Positions 36,460-46,794 of a stretch of DNA of 64,000 bases are shown here, piece after piece. Source of the DNA: an uncultured Flavobacteriales bacterium (GTDB lineage Bacteria; Bacteroidota; Bacteroidia; Flavobacteriales_D; Parvicellaceae); contig CALSPA010000012.1 in the NCBI GenBank assembly GCA_943788115.1, forward strand, positions 248,001-312,000, given 5' to 3'. Every line of letters begins with the position of its first letter. Position 1 is the first letter of the stretch. The position numbers and the translations under genes were made by a program. Under the pieces are notes generated by a model. The model made no database searches. It saw only the letters and a list, made by a program, of their open reading frames with translations, and was not told the origin of the DNA.

Positions 36460-36807
36460 ATGATAAATAAAGCATATTTTTTCTTATTTTTTCTTGTCCC
36501 TGTATTTAACATTTCTTACGGGCAATCCAATTTATCGGAATCTAAAGTTAAAGAATTAATAGTACTAGGTGCTTCTTTGGAAGGTACTTATCAGATTCAA
36601 ATGATAGATACAAGAGTTTTACCAGCTGTTGAGCTTTCCATATATTCAATTATTCAAGAACAAAGAAGTTCAAAGAATGTTGTTTATCATTATTTAAATT
36701 CAAATACACGAATAATGATTCTTTCTTTTGAAACAATTGAAACACCAAATTTTAAAAGTTTAGATAGAATTGCTTACATCTCTTCTAAAAATATTGAGCA
36801 TGAATAA
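36460..36807 (+). CDS. Small secreted protein preceding a giant adhesin (unit 2)
   Basis: The 115-aa product has a signal peptide (MINKAYFFLFFLVPVFNISYGQ). The mature part contains a DTRVLPAVELSIYSIIQEQR stretch and ends with strand-like NTRIMILSFETIETPNF. It resembles the 123-aa protein of unit 1 in size, export signal, D-x-R-V-L motif and place, but overall identity looks low. Its last 8 bases overlap the best start (36800) of the giant gene that follows. It has no sorting domain and no recognised family. A partner role for the adhesin is inferred from position. Confidence 0.68.
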   Translation: MINKAYFFLFFLVPVFNISYGQSNLSESKVKELIVLGASLEGTYQIQMIDTRVLPAVELSIYSIIQEQRSSKNVVYHYLNSNTRIMILSFETIETPNFKSLDRIAYISSKNIEHE

Positions 36808-39800
36808 TAGAATATGCATATTTCTGTTTTTTATTTTATTTTCTTGGGTAAATAGTTTTTCTCAATCTGATAATTGTGCAACAGCTACAGTTTTAACACT
36901 CAACGCTGCTGGAAATGTTTGTGTAACAGGAACTACAGTCAATGCAACAAGCTCTAATACAGGTTATGCTAATTGTAACCCTTTGCCTAATGTAAATAAT
37001 GAAGTTTGGTATACATATGTTTCTAACGGAGCTAACAATGTTTTTGACGTAATTCCTCAAGGATTAACTAATCCAGAAATAGTGATTTATACTGGTGGTT
37101 GTGGTGCTACACTTGAAACATGTAATACTATAGTTGGTACAGGTACTTTAACAACAGGGTGGGGAATTCCTGCTGGCACACAAGTATGGATAGGTGTTAT
37201 GTCAAATCAAGGAAATGAGGGAGGTTTTGATTTTTGTGTTACTTCAACAGCACCTCAAGCTGGTGGTGGTAACGGATGTGCTGGAGCTATTCCTTTATGT
37301 GATCAAGCAGCACTTACATCTGTTGATATGACACAAATAACCCCATCTGGTGTTACACCTGATTGTTTTGGGTCTTCTGTTCAAGCCGATGTTTGGTTTA
37401 CTTTTACCTGTACACAAACAGGAACCTTAGAGTTCATGGCAACTCCAACAGGTGCAGGAGCTAATGGTGTAGAATTAGATTGGGCCATGTGGAATACTTC
37501 AGCAAATGGATGTAATTCTATTGGAGGACCCACTTTAGCCTGTAATTATAATTATGATTTGGGAAGTGGTAATCCCTCTGGAATGGGACCAAGTTCTTGT
37601 GTTGCATGTCCAACTAATGGGCTTGGAGGTGCTTGTGGTGAATTTTGTAGCCCAATAGTTATTACTGCAGGACAGACCTATACAATTGTTATGGATTATT
37701 ATACAGGTGGTGGTGTAGGGTTTATGGATTTTGCTTTTTTACCTGGAATGACAGCTGAGATTGCTCCTGATGCAGATTTTACTATTTCACCTACAGGAGT
37801 TACTTGTGCATCTTCTGTTACAGTTTCTATAAATGACAATTCATTGGGTGTCCCTATTTATGATTTTGGAGATGGAACAACATACACTGGAAATAATCCA
37901 CCAGATCATTCCTACACAACACCAGGAACTTATGCTATAACAGCTACTATTGCAGGCCCATGTCCTTCATCTCATACTGAGTTTGTACAATTGTTTGGTC
38001 CCTTGTCATCAGTTCCGATATCTAATGATGAAACATGTCCTGGAGCTTGTGATGGATCTGCGTCAATACAACCTTCTGGAGGAAGTGGTATATATACTTA
38101 TTCTTGGAACCCAGGAAATCAGTCAACAACTTCAATTTCAAATCTTTGTCAAGGAAACTTCAGTGTGACAGTTAATGATGCTATTTGTAATTCTTCTATA
38201 ACTGAAAATATTGTTATTAATTCTGGTAGTTCAGGTTCAGTTTCTGCAGGAACGAATCAAATTGTTTGTGATGATGGAACAACTGTAACATTAACGGGCT
38301 CAGGGGCTGTTAGCTATACTTGGGATAATGGAGTTGTCGATGGAGTTCCATTTATACCATCAATAGGTACAACTTCATTTACTGTAATAGGAACAGATGC
38401 CAATGGTTGTTCAAATACAGATCAGGTGGATGTAACAGTCAATGCACTTCCTGTAGTTAGTGCAGGAACAGATCAGGCAGTTTGTAATGATGGGACTATG
38501 GTAACACTTATTGGTACAGGATCTGTTACTTACTCTTGGGATAATGGTATTACTGATGGTGCACCTTTCTTACCATCTCTTGGAACAACAACATATACAG
38601 TAACAGGAACTGACGTTAATAACTGTACTAATACAGATCAAGTAGACGTAACAGTTAATGCCTTGCCTACAGTAATAGCGGGAACTGACCAAACTGTATG
38701 TGATGATGGTACAATGGTAACACTAAATGGTGCAGGAGCTGTTAATTATTCTTGGGATAATGGTATAACAGATGGTATACCTTTCTTACCATCTCTTGGA
38801 ATAACAACCTATACAGTCACAGGAACTGACCTTAATAACTGTACTAATATAGATCAGTTAGATGTTTCAGTAATTACTATGCCAAGTATTACTCCTTTTC
38901 CTACAATACTAACATGTGGACAGTATAGTCTTCCCTCAATTTTTGGATCAAATTTATCAGGAAATCAACAGTACTATAGTGCCTCTAATGGTACTGGAAC
39001 AATATACCAACCAGGAGATATTATAAGCTCAGATATTATTTTGTATGCTTATGATAATTTCTTGACTTGTTCAGATGAAGAACCAATAACAATCACTATA
39101 AATTCATCATCCATTAGTTTGGGAAATGACACAACTATTTGTTTAGGTAATTCAGTTACTTTAGACCCAGGTTCGGGATTTACAAGTTATTTGTGGAGTG
39201 ATAACTCAACTAACCAAACTTTAAATGTTAGTTCAAGTGGGACTTATTCTGTTGATGTTACAAACTATGGATTAAACATGGTTTCTAATGGCGATTTTGA
39301 GTTAGGTTCTCAAAACTTTAACACGAGTTATATTCCAGGAACTGGCGGGGCATGGGGATTGCTTTCTGATCCTGGCACTTACGCTGTTACAACCTCTCCA
39401 AGCTTAGTTCATAATAATTTTTCACCTTGTACAGATCATACAACTGGAACAGGAAACATGTTAGTTGTTAATGGTTCATCTATAGCTAATCAAGATGTTT
39501 GGTGCCAAACATTTAATGTTACTCCAAATACCGACTTTGAATTTTCAACATGGTTAATGAATTTTGATGCTACAAATCCTGCTGAGCTTTCTTTTTACAT
39601 TAATGGTATTCAAATAGGAGCTAATTTTAACCCTGTAAATGCTGGATGTATTTGGGAAAATTTCTTTGAAACATGGAATTCTGGTGCAAATACAAGTGCA
39701 ACAATATGTATTGTTAATCAAAGTACTGCATCTGGTGGAAACGATTTTGCATTAGATGATATTTCTTTCACCCCTCTTTGTGTTTATACTGATGATCTTG

Positions 39801-42800
39801 TTGTTACAGTGCAGCAATTGCCTATTGTTTCTGCTGGAAATGATTTACAGGTTTGTGATGATGGTTCATTAGTAACTTTGATTGGGGCTGGTGCAACTAC
39901 CTATTCTTGGGATAATGGCGTTTTAAATAATACTCCATTCACACCAGTATTAGCAACAACAACCTATACACTAACTGGTACTGATTTGCTTGGATGTGTT
40001 AATACAGATCAAGTTGATGTTGTTGTTACCTCTCTTCCATCTATTGATGCTGGTTTAGATCAAATAGTTTGTGATGGTTTTTCTGTTCTCGTTAGTGGGT
40101 CAGGGGGCTTAAATTATTCATGGAATAATTCGGTTCTAGATAATGTTTTATTTACCCCTCCTTTGGGAACTACAACGTATACTGTTACAGGTACAGACGC
40201 AAACGGTTGTGATAATACTGATAACTTAATCATTACTGTAAACCCTTTACCAATTATTGACATGAGTTTAGATACTTCTATTTGTATTGGAAATACTGTA
40301 GAATTATTTGCTGATACAAATGGCTTATTAGTAGAACAATTCACAATGACTTTTGATGCTGCCTTTTCTTATTCTACAATAAACACCAGTTTACCTGGGA
40401 ATTATTATATAGTTGTAAGTGGGACTTTATACTGCAGGTAGCAGGATGCCTTGTGAAGTTAGAGATGGCGGGCTTTCGTTTTATCAAGGATGTAATAATA
40501 TTCCTCCTATTCCTGCTTTTCCATTGGCAATGGAATGGAACCAGTCCAGCATACTCAATCTCACAGTTCCACCAGCTTCTTATAATCCTAATCATGTTTA
40601 TGAGTTCTATTTTAATGGTGGTTCTTCTCAAGCTTTTCTCTTTTTCAGGAACAGAATGCAAGTTTCTTGGTACGGACGATAATTCTGGTAGTCTTGACTT
40701 TTCAGAGTTTTTTATTTAGGAAATGTTCTGTGGTCTAATGGAGTTACAACTTCTTCTACTAATACATGTTTCACCATCCCAAACAACAACATATACTGTA
40801 AGTCTAGATTATGGAAGTGGCTGTTTAGCTACAGACAGTGTTGTTGTATCTGTTTCAGACCCTAGTCTATGTTGAAAACATAGTGCAGTCTACATGTGGT
40901 AATTCTAATGGTGAGATTTCTCTTGCAGCTAGTAATGGAATTGCTCCTTATCAATTTTCTATTGACAATGGGTTAAGTTTTCAATCCAGCGGCTTGTTTA
41001 CTGCTTTAATGGCTAATTCCTATGATGTTTTAATAGTAGATTATATAGGTTGTCAAGTAGCTGGGCAGATAAATTTAACAGATCAGTCAGGCCCAGTAAT
41101 TAATTCAATAAATGCTTCTGATGTTTCTTGTCAAGGTTTATGTGATGGAATTAATTCAATAAATGCTTCGGGTGCAACTATGTATAGTATAGATAACGGA
41201 ACTAATTTTCAAAATCAAAATATTTTCACATCATTGTGTGCCGGAATTTATGATGTTTTAGTTGAAGATAATAATGGGTGTCAGGCAACAGCTCAAGTGG
41301 TTGTTAATGAACCACAAGGGTTAACAGCTAACATTACAAAAGTGGATTTAAATTGCTATCAAGAATGTATAGGTCAAATAAATGTTGTGTCTCAAGGAGG
41401 TACAGGTTTACATGAGTATAGTATAGACAATGGTGTGAATTTTCAAGTCTCTGGAGATTTCCTAAATCTATGTGCAGGTAATTATAGTGTAGTTGTACAG
41501 GACTTAAATAATTGTCAAACAACTCCACAACCAATACTTGTTTCTGAACCTCCGCAGTTAATTTTAACTTTAGGTGTTACAGATGAAACTTGTGCTGGTG
41601 CTTGCGATGGAGTTATTAATTCTATTCCATCTGGAGGAACTGGTCCCGGAACGTATAATTACAGTTGGGTACCCTCTCAACCAACACCCAATTTACCTAT
41701 AGCTCTAAACTTGTGTTCTGGTAATTATTCTCTAACAGTTTCAGATGCTAATGGGTGTGCAATAACAACAGATACAGTCGTTGTTGGTCCTCAATCAATT
41801 GTAATAGATAACGTTACTATTGTTGATGAATTATGCCCAGGAGATTGTTCGGGTAGCTTAACTATTTTTGCACCTAACGCAACACTATTTAGCATGGATG
41901 GAATTAACTATCAGCCTACAAATAGTTTTAATAATCTATGTTCAGGAATATATACACTTTATGCTAAAGATGCTATTGGTTGTGAGGTTATAGTTGTAGA
42001 TACATTGAGTTCACCTGATCCTGTAGTTATTCAAGCTACATCTAGTGCTACTATTTGTATTGGAGCATCAGCTCAATTAAACGCAACTTGCACTGGTGGT
42101 TCAGGTGGTTATACTTATAGTTGGGATAATGGGATTAATACTCAATCTATGACTGTTTCTCCCACAACAACTCAGGTTTATTGTGTTACAGCTATAGATC
42201 AAAACAATTGTCCTTCATCAGATGATTGTGTGACAATAACCGTTAACCCACCTTTAAATGTACAAGCTCAATCAGATCAAACAATTTGTATGGACGATTA
42301 TGCCGCTATTTCGGCTCTTGCAAATGGTGGAGATGGAGGTCCTTACACATATACTTGGAATCAAGGAGTTGGTCTTGGTCAGAATCAAAATGTTAATCCA
42401 ACAGCTACTACAACATATGTTGTTACAGTAACGGATGGATGTCAAACACCCTCAGTTAGTGATAGTGTTGCAATAACTGTTATTCCAATACCTGTTATTA
42501 GTTTTAGTGGCGATAATCTTGAAGGGTGTACTCCTCTAGAAGTTACATTTATAGATACTGGATTACCAGCTGGTAGTCAGTGTAATTGGGACTTTGGTGA
42601 TGGAAATACAAGTAATGATTGTGGTCCGGTATCACATACTTTTACAACTCCTGGTTGTTGGGATGTAGGTTTAAGCATTACAACTACAGAAGGTTGTCTT
42701 GCAAGTGTTGATTTAGCTCAATATATATGTGTCTTTGATTATCCAAATGCATCATTTACTTATGGACCTCAACCTACAACAATTATGGATTCTGAAATTC

Positions 42801-43291
42801 ATTTTACTAATAATAGTACCGGAGCAACTAATTATTTGTGGAGTTTCGACACTCAAGGTTCTACAGCTACTAGCACGCAAGAAAATCCAAGTTATACTTT
42901 TGATGGATCTCAAGAAGGAACATATGAAGTTTGTCTTGATGCAACTAGTATTGAGGGGTGTTTGTCTACTACCTGTAATGTAGTAGAAATAAATGATGTC
43001 TTTTTAGTATATGTTCCAAATGCTTTTACACCTGGAGGTGATGACAATATTAATGATATATTTTTACCTGTTGTAAATGGAGTAGAAGTTCAAGAGTTTG
43101 AATTTTATATTTTTAATAGATGGGGAGAGCTCATTTTTGAATCTCACCATATCAATGATGGTTGGGATGGTAGATATAAAGGAGAAATAGTTCAACAAGA
43201 TGCATATGTTTGGAAATTACAAGTGGTTGACCAGCTAACAAACAGTATTCATCAATACACTGGTCATGTGCTTTTACTTGGGAATCAGTAA
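36800..43291 (+). CDS. Giant SprB-repeat/PKD adhesin with T9SS type B sorting domain, interrupted by a cluster of apparent indels
   Basis: The best start is ATG 36800 (MNNRICIFLFFILFSWVNSFSQ), since the frame's earlier opening at 36770 lies upstream of the signal peptide. Two long parts in the same frame (to 40441 and from 40838) are separated by a region in which coding passes through three frames: about 40426-40428, 40671-40676, 40708-40713, 40767 and 40860-40862. Net change is zero frames, and correction yields one protein of about 2160 aa. Modules are an N-terminal adhesin domain, a PKD domain (YDFGDGTTYTGNNPPDHSY), six Ig-like units of 72 aa, SprB-type repeats from about 40860, another PKD (CNWDFGDGNTSNDCGPVSHTF) and a type B sorting domain (YVPNAFTPGGDDNINDIFLP, FNRWGELIFES). 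Its last 800 residues match the 31162 gene module by module. Confidence 0.82.
38240..38887 (+). repeat. Three tandem 216-base coding repeats in the giant adhesin
   Basis: Units start at 38240, 38456 and 38672 with exactly 216 bases (72 aa) between starts. Each encodes the pattern [V/I]xAGTxQxVCxDGTxVTLxGxGxVxYxWDNGxxDGxPFxPSLGTTxYTVxGTDxNNCTNTDQVDVTVNALP. The nucleotide sequences are clearly similar, so duplication is recent or homogenised. Confidence 0.9.
39827..40255 (+). repeat. Two further copies of the 72-aa Ig-like unit
   Basis: Starts at 39827 and 40043, again 216 bases apart, encode the same pattern (VSAGNDLQVCDDGSLVTLIG, then IDAGLDQIVCDGFSVLVSGS). A degenerate sixth unit begins at 40256 and runs into the indel cluster. 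An unrelated insert of about 940 bases separates this pair from the first three units. Confidence 0.85.
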
Positions 43292-43295
43292 TAGA

Positions 43296-44165
43296 TTAAG
43301 GAGAATTATAAGGCCTATCTTTATAGGGTTTTAATGTGTTAGCATCAATGTCTTTTAAGTATTTCCATTTCCCGTTTTCTAATTTAAAAGCATCAAAACT
43401 AAGGTCAGTTACATACCAATCTTTCATGCCTTCTAATTGGGGAGATTTTGGTGAAAGATGGTCAAAAATTATTAATTCTTTTTTCCTGTCTTTAGCGTAT
43501 TTTAAAGACATGTAAGAGTTTTTGTTGTATTGAAAAATAACTCTTCTTTTTGTTTTAGATTCTTCAGATTTAAAAATTGGCAATCCAAATTTGACATTGT
43601 CTTTTTTCTGAAACTCCATTGATTCAATAATTTTTTTATTAGAAAATTGATTGTTTCCATCCCAACCGAGTAGAGTGTAAATTGTGCCACTTGCATTTTT
43701 TATTGGTATAATTGAATAATATAAAGCACCGTACCAATTATTTATTGAGTATGAAAGATATTCCGGATCAAAGGCAGAAGCTGATTTGTCGATAAGTTTA
43801 AGAGTAATAAATTCTTCTTTCTTATTGTCATATTTCATTATTAAACAGCAGTAAAATTGTTCTTGTTTAGGTTTCTCAATGTTCCAATTAAATATTCTAA
43901 AAGAATTATCTGGAGACTTTACAGTACTTATTAGTTTTGATAACGAATCAAAAGGGAAATTAAAAGCTTCGTCATATCTTAGTACTTTTCTCAAATGAGC
44001 TTCAAAATCATTGTTTAAAATAAATGCTTTTTTGAAATCTGTTTCTGACCTTGTTTTGTTAATTAGGTTAATTAAAGTGTCTTCGTGAGCCTTTAATGAT
44101 TTTATATTTTGACCAAAAAATTGAAGTCCAAGAAAAATAATTATTGATAAAAAATAAACTTTCAT
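43296..44165 (-). CDS. Conserved hypothetical secreted protein (289 aa)
   Basis: The 289-aa product has a signal peptide (MKVYFLSIIIFLGLQFFGQ). A mature part follows with WNIEKPKQEQFYCCLIMKYD, WYGALYYSIIPIKN and a repeated pattern of basic strands such as ESKTKRRVIFQYNKNSYMSL. It ends LSPKSPQLEGMKDWYVTDLSFDAFKLENGKWKYLKDID. Proteins of this shape are widespread in Bacteroidota without a function. It looks soluble and periplasmic. It converges on the giant adhesin, with 4 bases between stops. I assign no function. Confidence 0.7.
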   Translation of the reverse strand: MKVYFLSIIIFLGLQFFGQNIKSLKAHEDTLINLINKTRSETDFKKAFILNNDFEAHLRKVLRYDEAFNFPFDSLSKLISTVKSPDNSFRIFNWNIEKPKQEQFYCCLIMKYDNKKEEFITLKLIDKSASAFDPEYLSYSINNWYGALYYSIIPIKNASGTIYTLLGWDGNNQFSNKKIIESMEFQKKDNVKFGLPIFKSEESKTKRRVIFQYNKNSYMSLKYAKDRKKELIIFDHLSPKSPQLEGMKDWYVTDLSFDAFKLENGKWKYLKDIDANTLKPYKDRPYNSP

Positions 44166-44227
44166 AAGTTTTTTATTTCAAAAAATGTGCCTAAAATAAA
44201 CAAACGAGATTTTGAAAAAGAAGTTAC

Positions 44228-44581
44228 CTAAGATATGTGAAGACTGTCTTTTTTATTTAACAACTCTTGATCTGTTTCCACCCATTTCTCATCATCAACA
44301 CAGCAATCTACAGGGCAAACAGCAGCACATTGAGGTTCATCATGGAAACCTTTACATTCGGTACATTTATCTGTAACAATGTAATATACATCCATGTCAA
44401 CAGGTTCGTTTACAGCATCTGCATCTATTTCTATTTTTGAATTCTTTCCGGTATAAGTCCCTTTAAGGGATGTGCCTTCAGAAAACTTCCATTCAGCCCC
44501 ACCTTCATATATTGCATTGTTAGGACATTCTGGTTCACAGGCCCCACAATTAATACATTCATCTGTAATTTTGATTGCCAT
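44228..44581 (-). CDS. 4Fe-4S dicluster ferredoxin
   Basis: The 117-aa protein has two cluster motifs: [12 protein letters not shown] (residues about 10-21) and a split second set [20 protein letters not shown] in the C-terminal half. It also has the family insert [16 protein letters not shown] typical of the Bacteroidota ferredoxins found beside acyl-CoA reductases. It is cytoplasmic and has no signal. It likely supplies electrons to a reductase. The divergent gene at 44626 is a LuxC-like acyl-CoA reductase, so a common role is plausible but not shown. Confidence 0.9.
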   Translation of the reverse strand: MAIKITDECINCGACEPECPNNAIYEGGAEWKFSEGTSLKGTYTGKNSKIEIDADAVNEPVDMDVYYIVTDKCTECKGFHDEPQCAAVCPVDCCVDDEKWVETDQELLNKKDSLHIS

Positions 44582-44608
44582 TTATAAATGTTATTAAATT
44601 TGTTGGTG

Positions 44609-44616
44609 CAAAGTTA
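44609..44616 (-). promoter_or_regulatory. Putative -7 promoter element for the ferredoxin gene
   Basis: On the minus strand this reads TAACTTTG, a perfect TAnnTTTG match, 28 bases before the ferredoxin ATG at 44581. A CAA at 44633-44635 (TTG on the minus strand, spacer 16) could be the -33 element; it lies inside the divergent reductase gene. Confidence 0.45.
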
Positions 44617-44625
44617 ATTTGAAAA

Positions 44626-45684
44626 ATGAAAACAACATCTTTAAATCAAAAAAAAGAAACCCTTGTTCAACTTGGAAATATATTTGAATCATTAGTAAAA
44701 GATGGTAATTGGCCTGGCTACTCAATTGGATTAAATGAAAATGAATACAATGATTTTAAAAGTTTATTACCGACATTAAAAAATCATAATGGATGGTTTT
44801 CTTATGACATGATTATTATAGCACTAAATGCATGGGCTAATGCTTTTAAGATGGATAACCTTTCAATTTGGTTAAATAAGTATTCAATAGACAACAATTC
44901 AGACGCAAAGAAAGTAGCCATAATTTGTGCAGGAAATATACCGATGGTAGGTTTTCACGATATAATTTGTGGATATATTTCAGGTCATTCTCTTTTAATA
45001 AAGTTGTCTTCAGACGATGCAGTTTTAATACCAGCGGTTATAGAATTAATGTCAAAATTTGATGATAATATAATTAATCAAATAAGCTTTGTTTCAACTA
45101 AATTAAAGGATTTTAATGCTGTTATTGCAACAGGAAGTAACAATACTTCTAGATATTTTAACGATTATTTTAGTAAATACCCGAACATAATTAGAAAAAG
45201 TCGAACTTCAGTTGCTGTTCTTAATGGCGAAGAAAATGATGAGCAATTAGTTGAATTAGCAAAAGATGTTTTCACATATTATGGCTTAGGTTGTAGAAAT
45301 GTTACTAAATTATTTTTACCTGTAGGATATGATTTAAATAAACTTTTTAAAGCGTTTTTTTTCATGCAAGATGTGATTAACAATAACAAGTATGCTAATA
45401 ATTATGATTATCATAAAGCAATATTTTTATTAGACAAATTTGAAATTATTGAAAATGGTTTTTTAATTTTAAAGGAAGATAAAGAGATTTTTTCTCCAAT
45501 TGGAACATTGTACTATGAGTTTTATAACCAAACAGAAGAGGTGAATAAAATTCTTAGTCATCATGAAAATCAAATTCAATGTATAGTTGGTTTAAATGGA
45601 GTTCCATTTGGTAAAGCACAAGAACCTTTTTTATGGGATTACGCAGACAATATAGATACATTAAATTTTTTGAATAAATTATAA
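44626..45684 (+). CDS. LuxC-like acyl-CoA reductase
   Basis: The 352-aa protein has the LuxC core: a nucleotide-binding region VAIICAGNIPMVGFHDIICG, LLIKLSSDDAVLIP, ATGSNNTSRYFNDYF and the catalytic Cys segment FTYYGLGCRNVTKLFLP. It also ends with a QCIVGLNGVPFGKAQ motif. Proteins of this family reduce acyl-CoA or acyl-protein to an aldehyde with NADPH. The rest of the lux operon (luxD, luxE, luxAB) is absent, so a general role in lipid or aldehyde metabolism is more likely than luminescence. It lies divergent from a ferredoxin gene and 10 bases before a carbonic anhydrase gene. Confidence 0.85.
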   Translation: MKTTSLNQKKETLVQLGNIFESLVKDGNWPGYSIGLNENEYNDFKSLLPTLKNHNGWFSYDMIIIALNAWANAFKMDNLSIWLNKYSIDNNSDAKKVAIICAGNIPMVGFHDIICGYISGHSLLIKLSSDDAVLIPAVIELMSKFDDNIINQISFVSTKLKDFNAVIATGSNNTSRYFNDYFSKYPNIIRKSRTSVAVLNGEENDEQLVELAKDVFTYYGLGCRNVTKLFLPVGYDLNKLFKAFFFMQDVINNNKYANNYDYHKAIFLLDKFEIIENGFLILKEDKEIFSPIGTLYYEFYNQTEEVNKILSHHENQIQCIVGLNGVPFGKAQEPFLWDYADNIDTLNFLNKL

Positions 45685-45694
45685 ATTAACAATT

Positions 45695-46255
45695 ATGAAT
45701 AAAGGACAAATAGAATCTAGACTTATTGAAGGAAACAATAGATATATTAAAGATGAAGAAGATTTAAAAAGTGATGTTTTATTGAGACAAAAATTAACCG
45801 ATGGTCAACACCCTTTTGCCATTGTACTTAGCTGTGCAGACTCTAGAGTAGTTCCAGAAATGATTTTTGATTGTAATATTGGTGAATTATTTGTTGTTAG
45901 GGTAGCTGGAAATATTGCTAATTCTAGCTCTATTGCTAGTATTGAATACGCTGTTGCAAATATAGGTTGCGAGTTAATTGTTGTTTTAGGGCACGAAAGC
46001 TGTGGTGCTGTTACAGCTACAATTAAAGGTGGCGATAATGGTAAGAATTTGAACCATTTATGTAGCTATATATCTCCCTCAATTGAGTTGGCTGATGATG
46101 TTCAAGTAAATAGTGTTGTTAAGGCAAATGCTAAATACAATGCAGAATTACTAGTTAAAAACAGTGAAATTATCAGTGGTTTTGTAAACTCGGGTAAATT
46201 AAAAATTCAACCAGCTTATTATTCACTAGCTAACGGAAAAGTAGATTTTTTGTAG
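45695..46255 (+). CDS. Beta-class carbonic anhydrase
   Basis: The 186-aa protein has the zinc-binding CADSRVVPE motif (Cys, then Asp-Arg pair) and HESCGAV (His and second Cys). Its other blocks (FVVRVAGNIANSSSIASIEYAV) match beta-carbonic anhydrases. It interconverts CO2 and bicarbonate in the cytoplasm. It follows the acyl-CoA reductase by 10 bases, so they are probably co-transcribed. It has no signal peptide. The length is on the short side for the class but complete. Confidence 0.93.
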   Translation: MNKGQIESRLIEGNNRYIKDEEDLKSDVLLRQKLTDGQHPFAIVLSCADSRVVPEMIFDCNIGELFVVRVAGNIANSSSIASIEYAVANIGCELIVVLGHESCGAVTATIKGGDNGKNLNHLCSYISPSIELADDVQVNSVVKANAKYNAELLVKNSEIISGFVNSGKLKIQPAYYSLANGKVDFL

Positions 46256-46257
46256 CA

Positions 46258-46761
46258 TTAATGAAGGTAAGCTTCAATTTTGTTTTCTGTAAATTCTACA
46301 CTAATGTGTTCCTGAAGGGTAGTTGATAGAGTTAACCCAACCCAATCTGCCCTAATGGGGAACTTTCTGTGTCGTCTGTCAATCAAAACAATTGTATTTA
46401 ATTGCTTAGCTCCCTGAGAGGTTATGAAACTTGCTGCGTGCATTAAAGTTCTTCCAGAATTTAAAACATCATCTATTAAAATTATTGTTTTATTGTTGAA
46501 GTCAATTTCTGGCAGTATTGAAATAGCATCATTAAGTGGATTTTTTTTATTGACTTTAAGAGCTGTTAATTCAACCTCAATCTCACATATAAGAGAGAAT
46601 TTATGTTGTAGTCTTTTAGCTAATAAAAACCCTTTATTAGATATCCCGACAAAAGTTAATTTTTCTTCATTGTGATAATTTTCAACAATTTGATAAGCTA
46701 TACGATTAATTTTTTGAGAAGCTTTGCTACTGTCTAAAATTAAAGTTTTGGTTTCTTGCAT
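46258..46761 (-). CDS. PyrR-like phosphoribosyltransferase
   Basis: The 167-aa type I phosphoribosyltransferase carries the PRPP-binding loop TIILIDDVLNSGRTLMHAA. It has an opening FVGISNKGFLLAKRL-like segment and a TIVLIDRRHRKFPIRADWVG block that is typical of PyrR proteins. PyrR enzymes can transfer uracil to PRPP and, in other phyla, attenuate pyrimidine operons by binding RNA. No pyr gene is nearby. A TAACTTTA element at 46782-46789 on the minus strand is a possible promoter. It converges on the carbonic anhydrase with 2 bases between stops. Confidence 0.88.
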   Translation of the reverse strand: MQETKTLILDSSKASQKINRIAYQIVENYHNEEKLTFVGISNKGFLLAKRLQHKFSLICEIEVELTALKVNKKNPLNDAISILPEIDFNNKTIILIDDVLNSGRTLMHAASFITSQGAKQLNTIVLIDRRHRKFPIRADWVGLTLSTTLQEHISVEFTENKIEAYLH

Positions 46762-46794
46762 TGATTAAAAATTATAAATTCTAAAGTTAGTTTA

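Noticed and set aside
36770-36799. Earlier start of the second giant adhesin
   Set aside because: The upstream ten codons (MLTSLLKILS) come before a full signal peptide that starts at 36800, which also gives the overlap with the small gene.
38240-40255. CRISPR-like regular spacing
   Set aside because: The 216-base period is in-frame coding repeat with Ig-like protein pattern, with no direct repeats of 25-40 bases and no spacers.
44626-45684. Bioluminescence (lux) operon
   Set aside because: Only a LuxC-like reductase is present; luxAB, luxD and luxE are absent.
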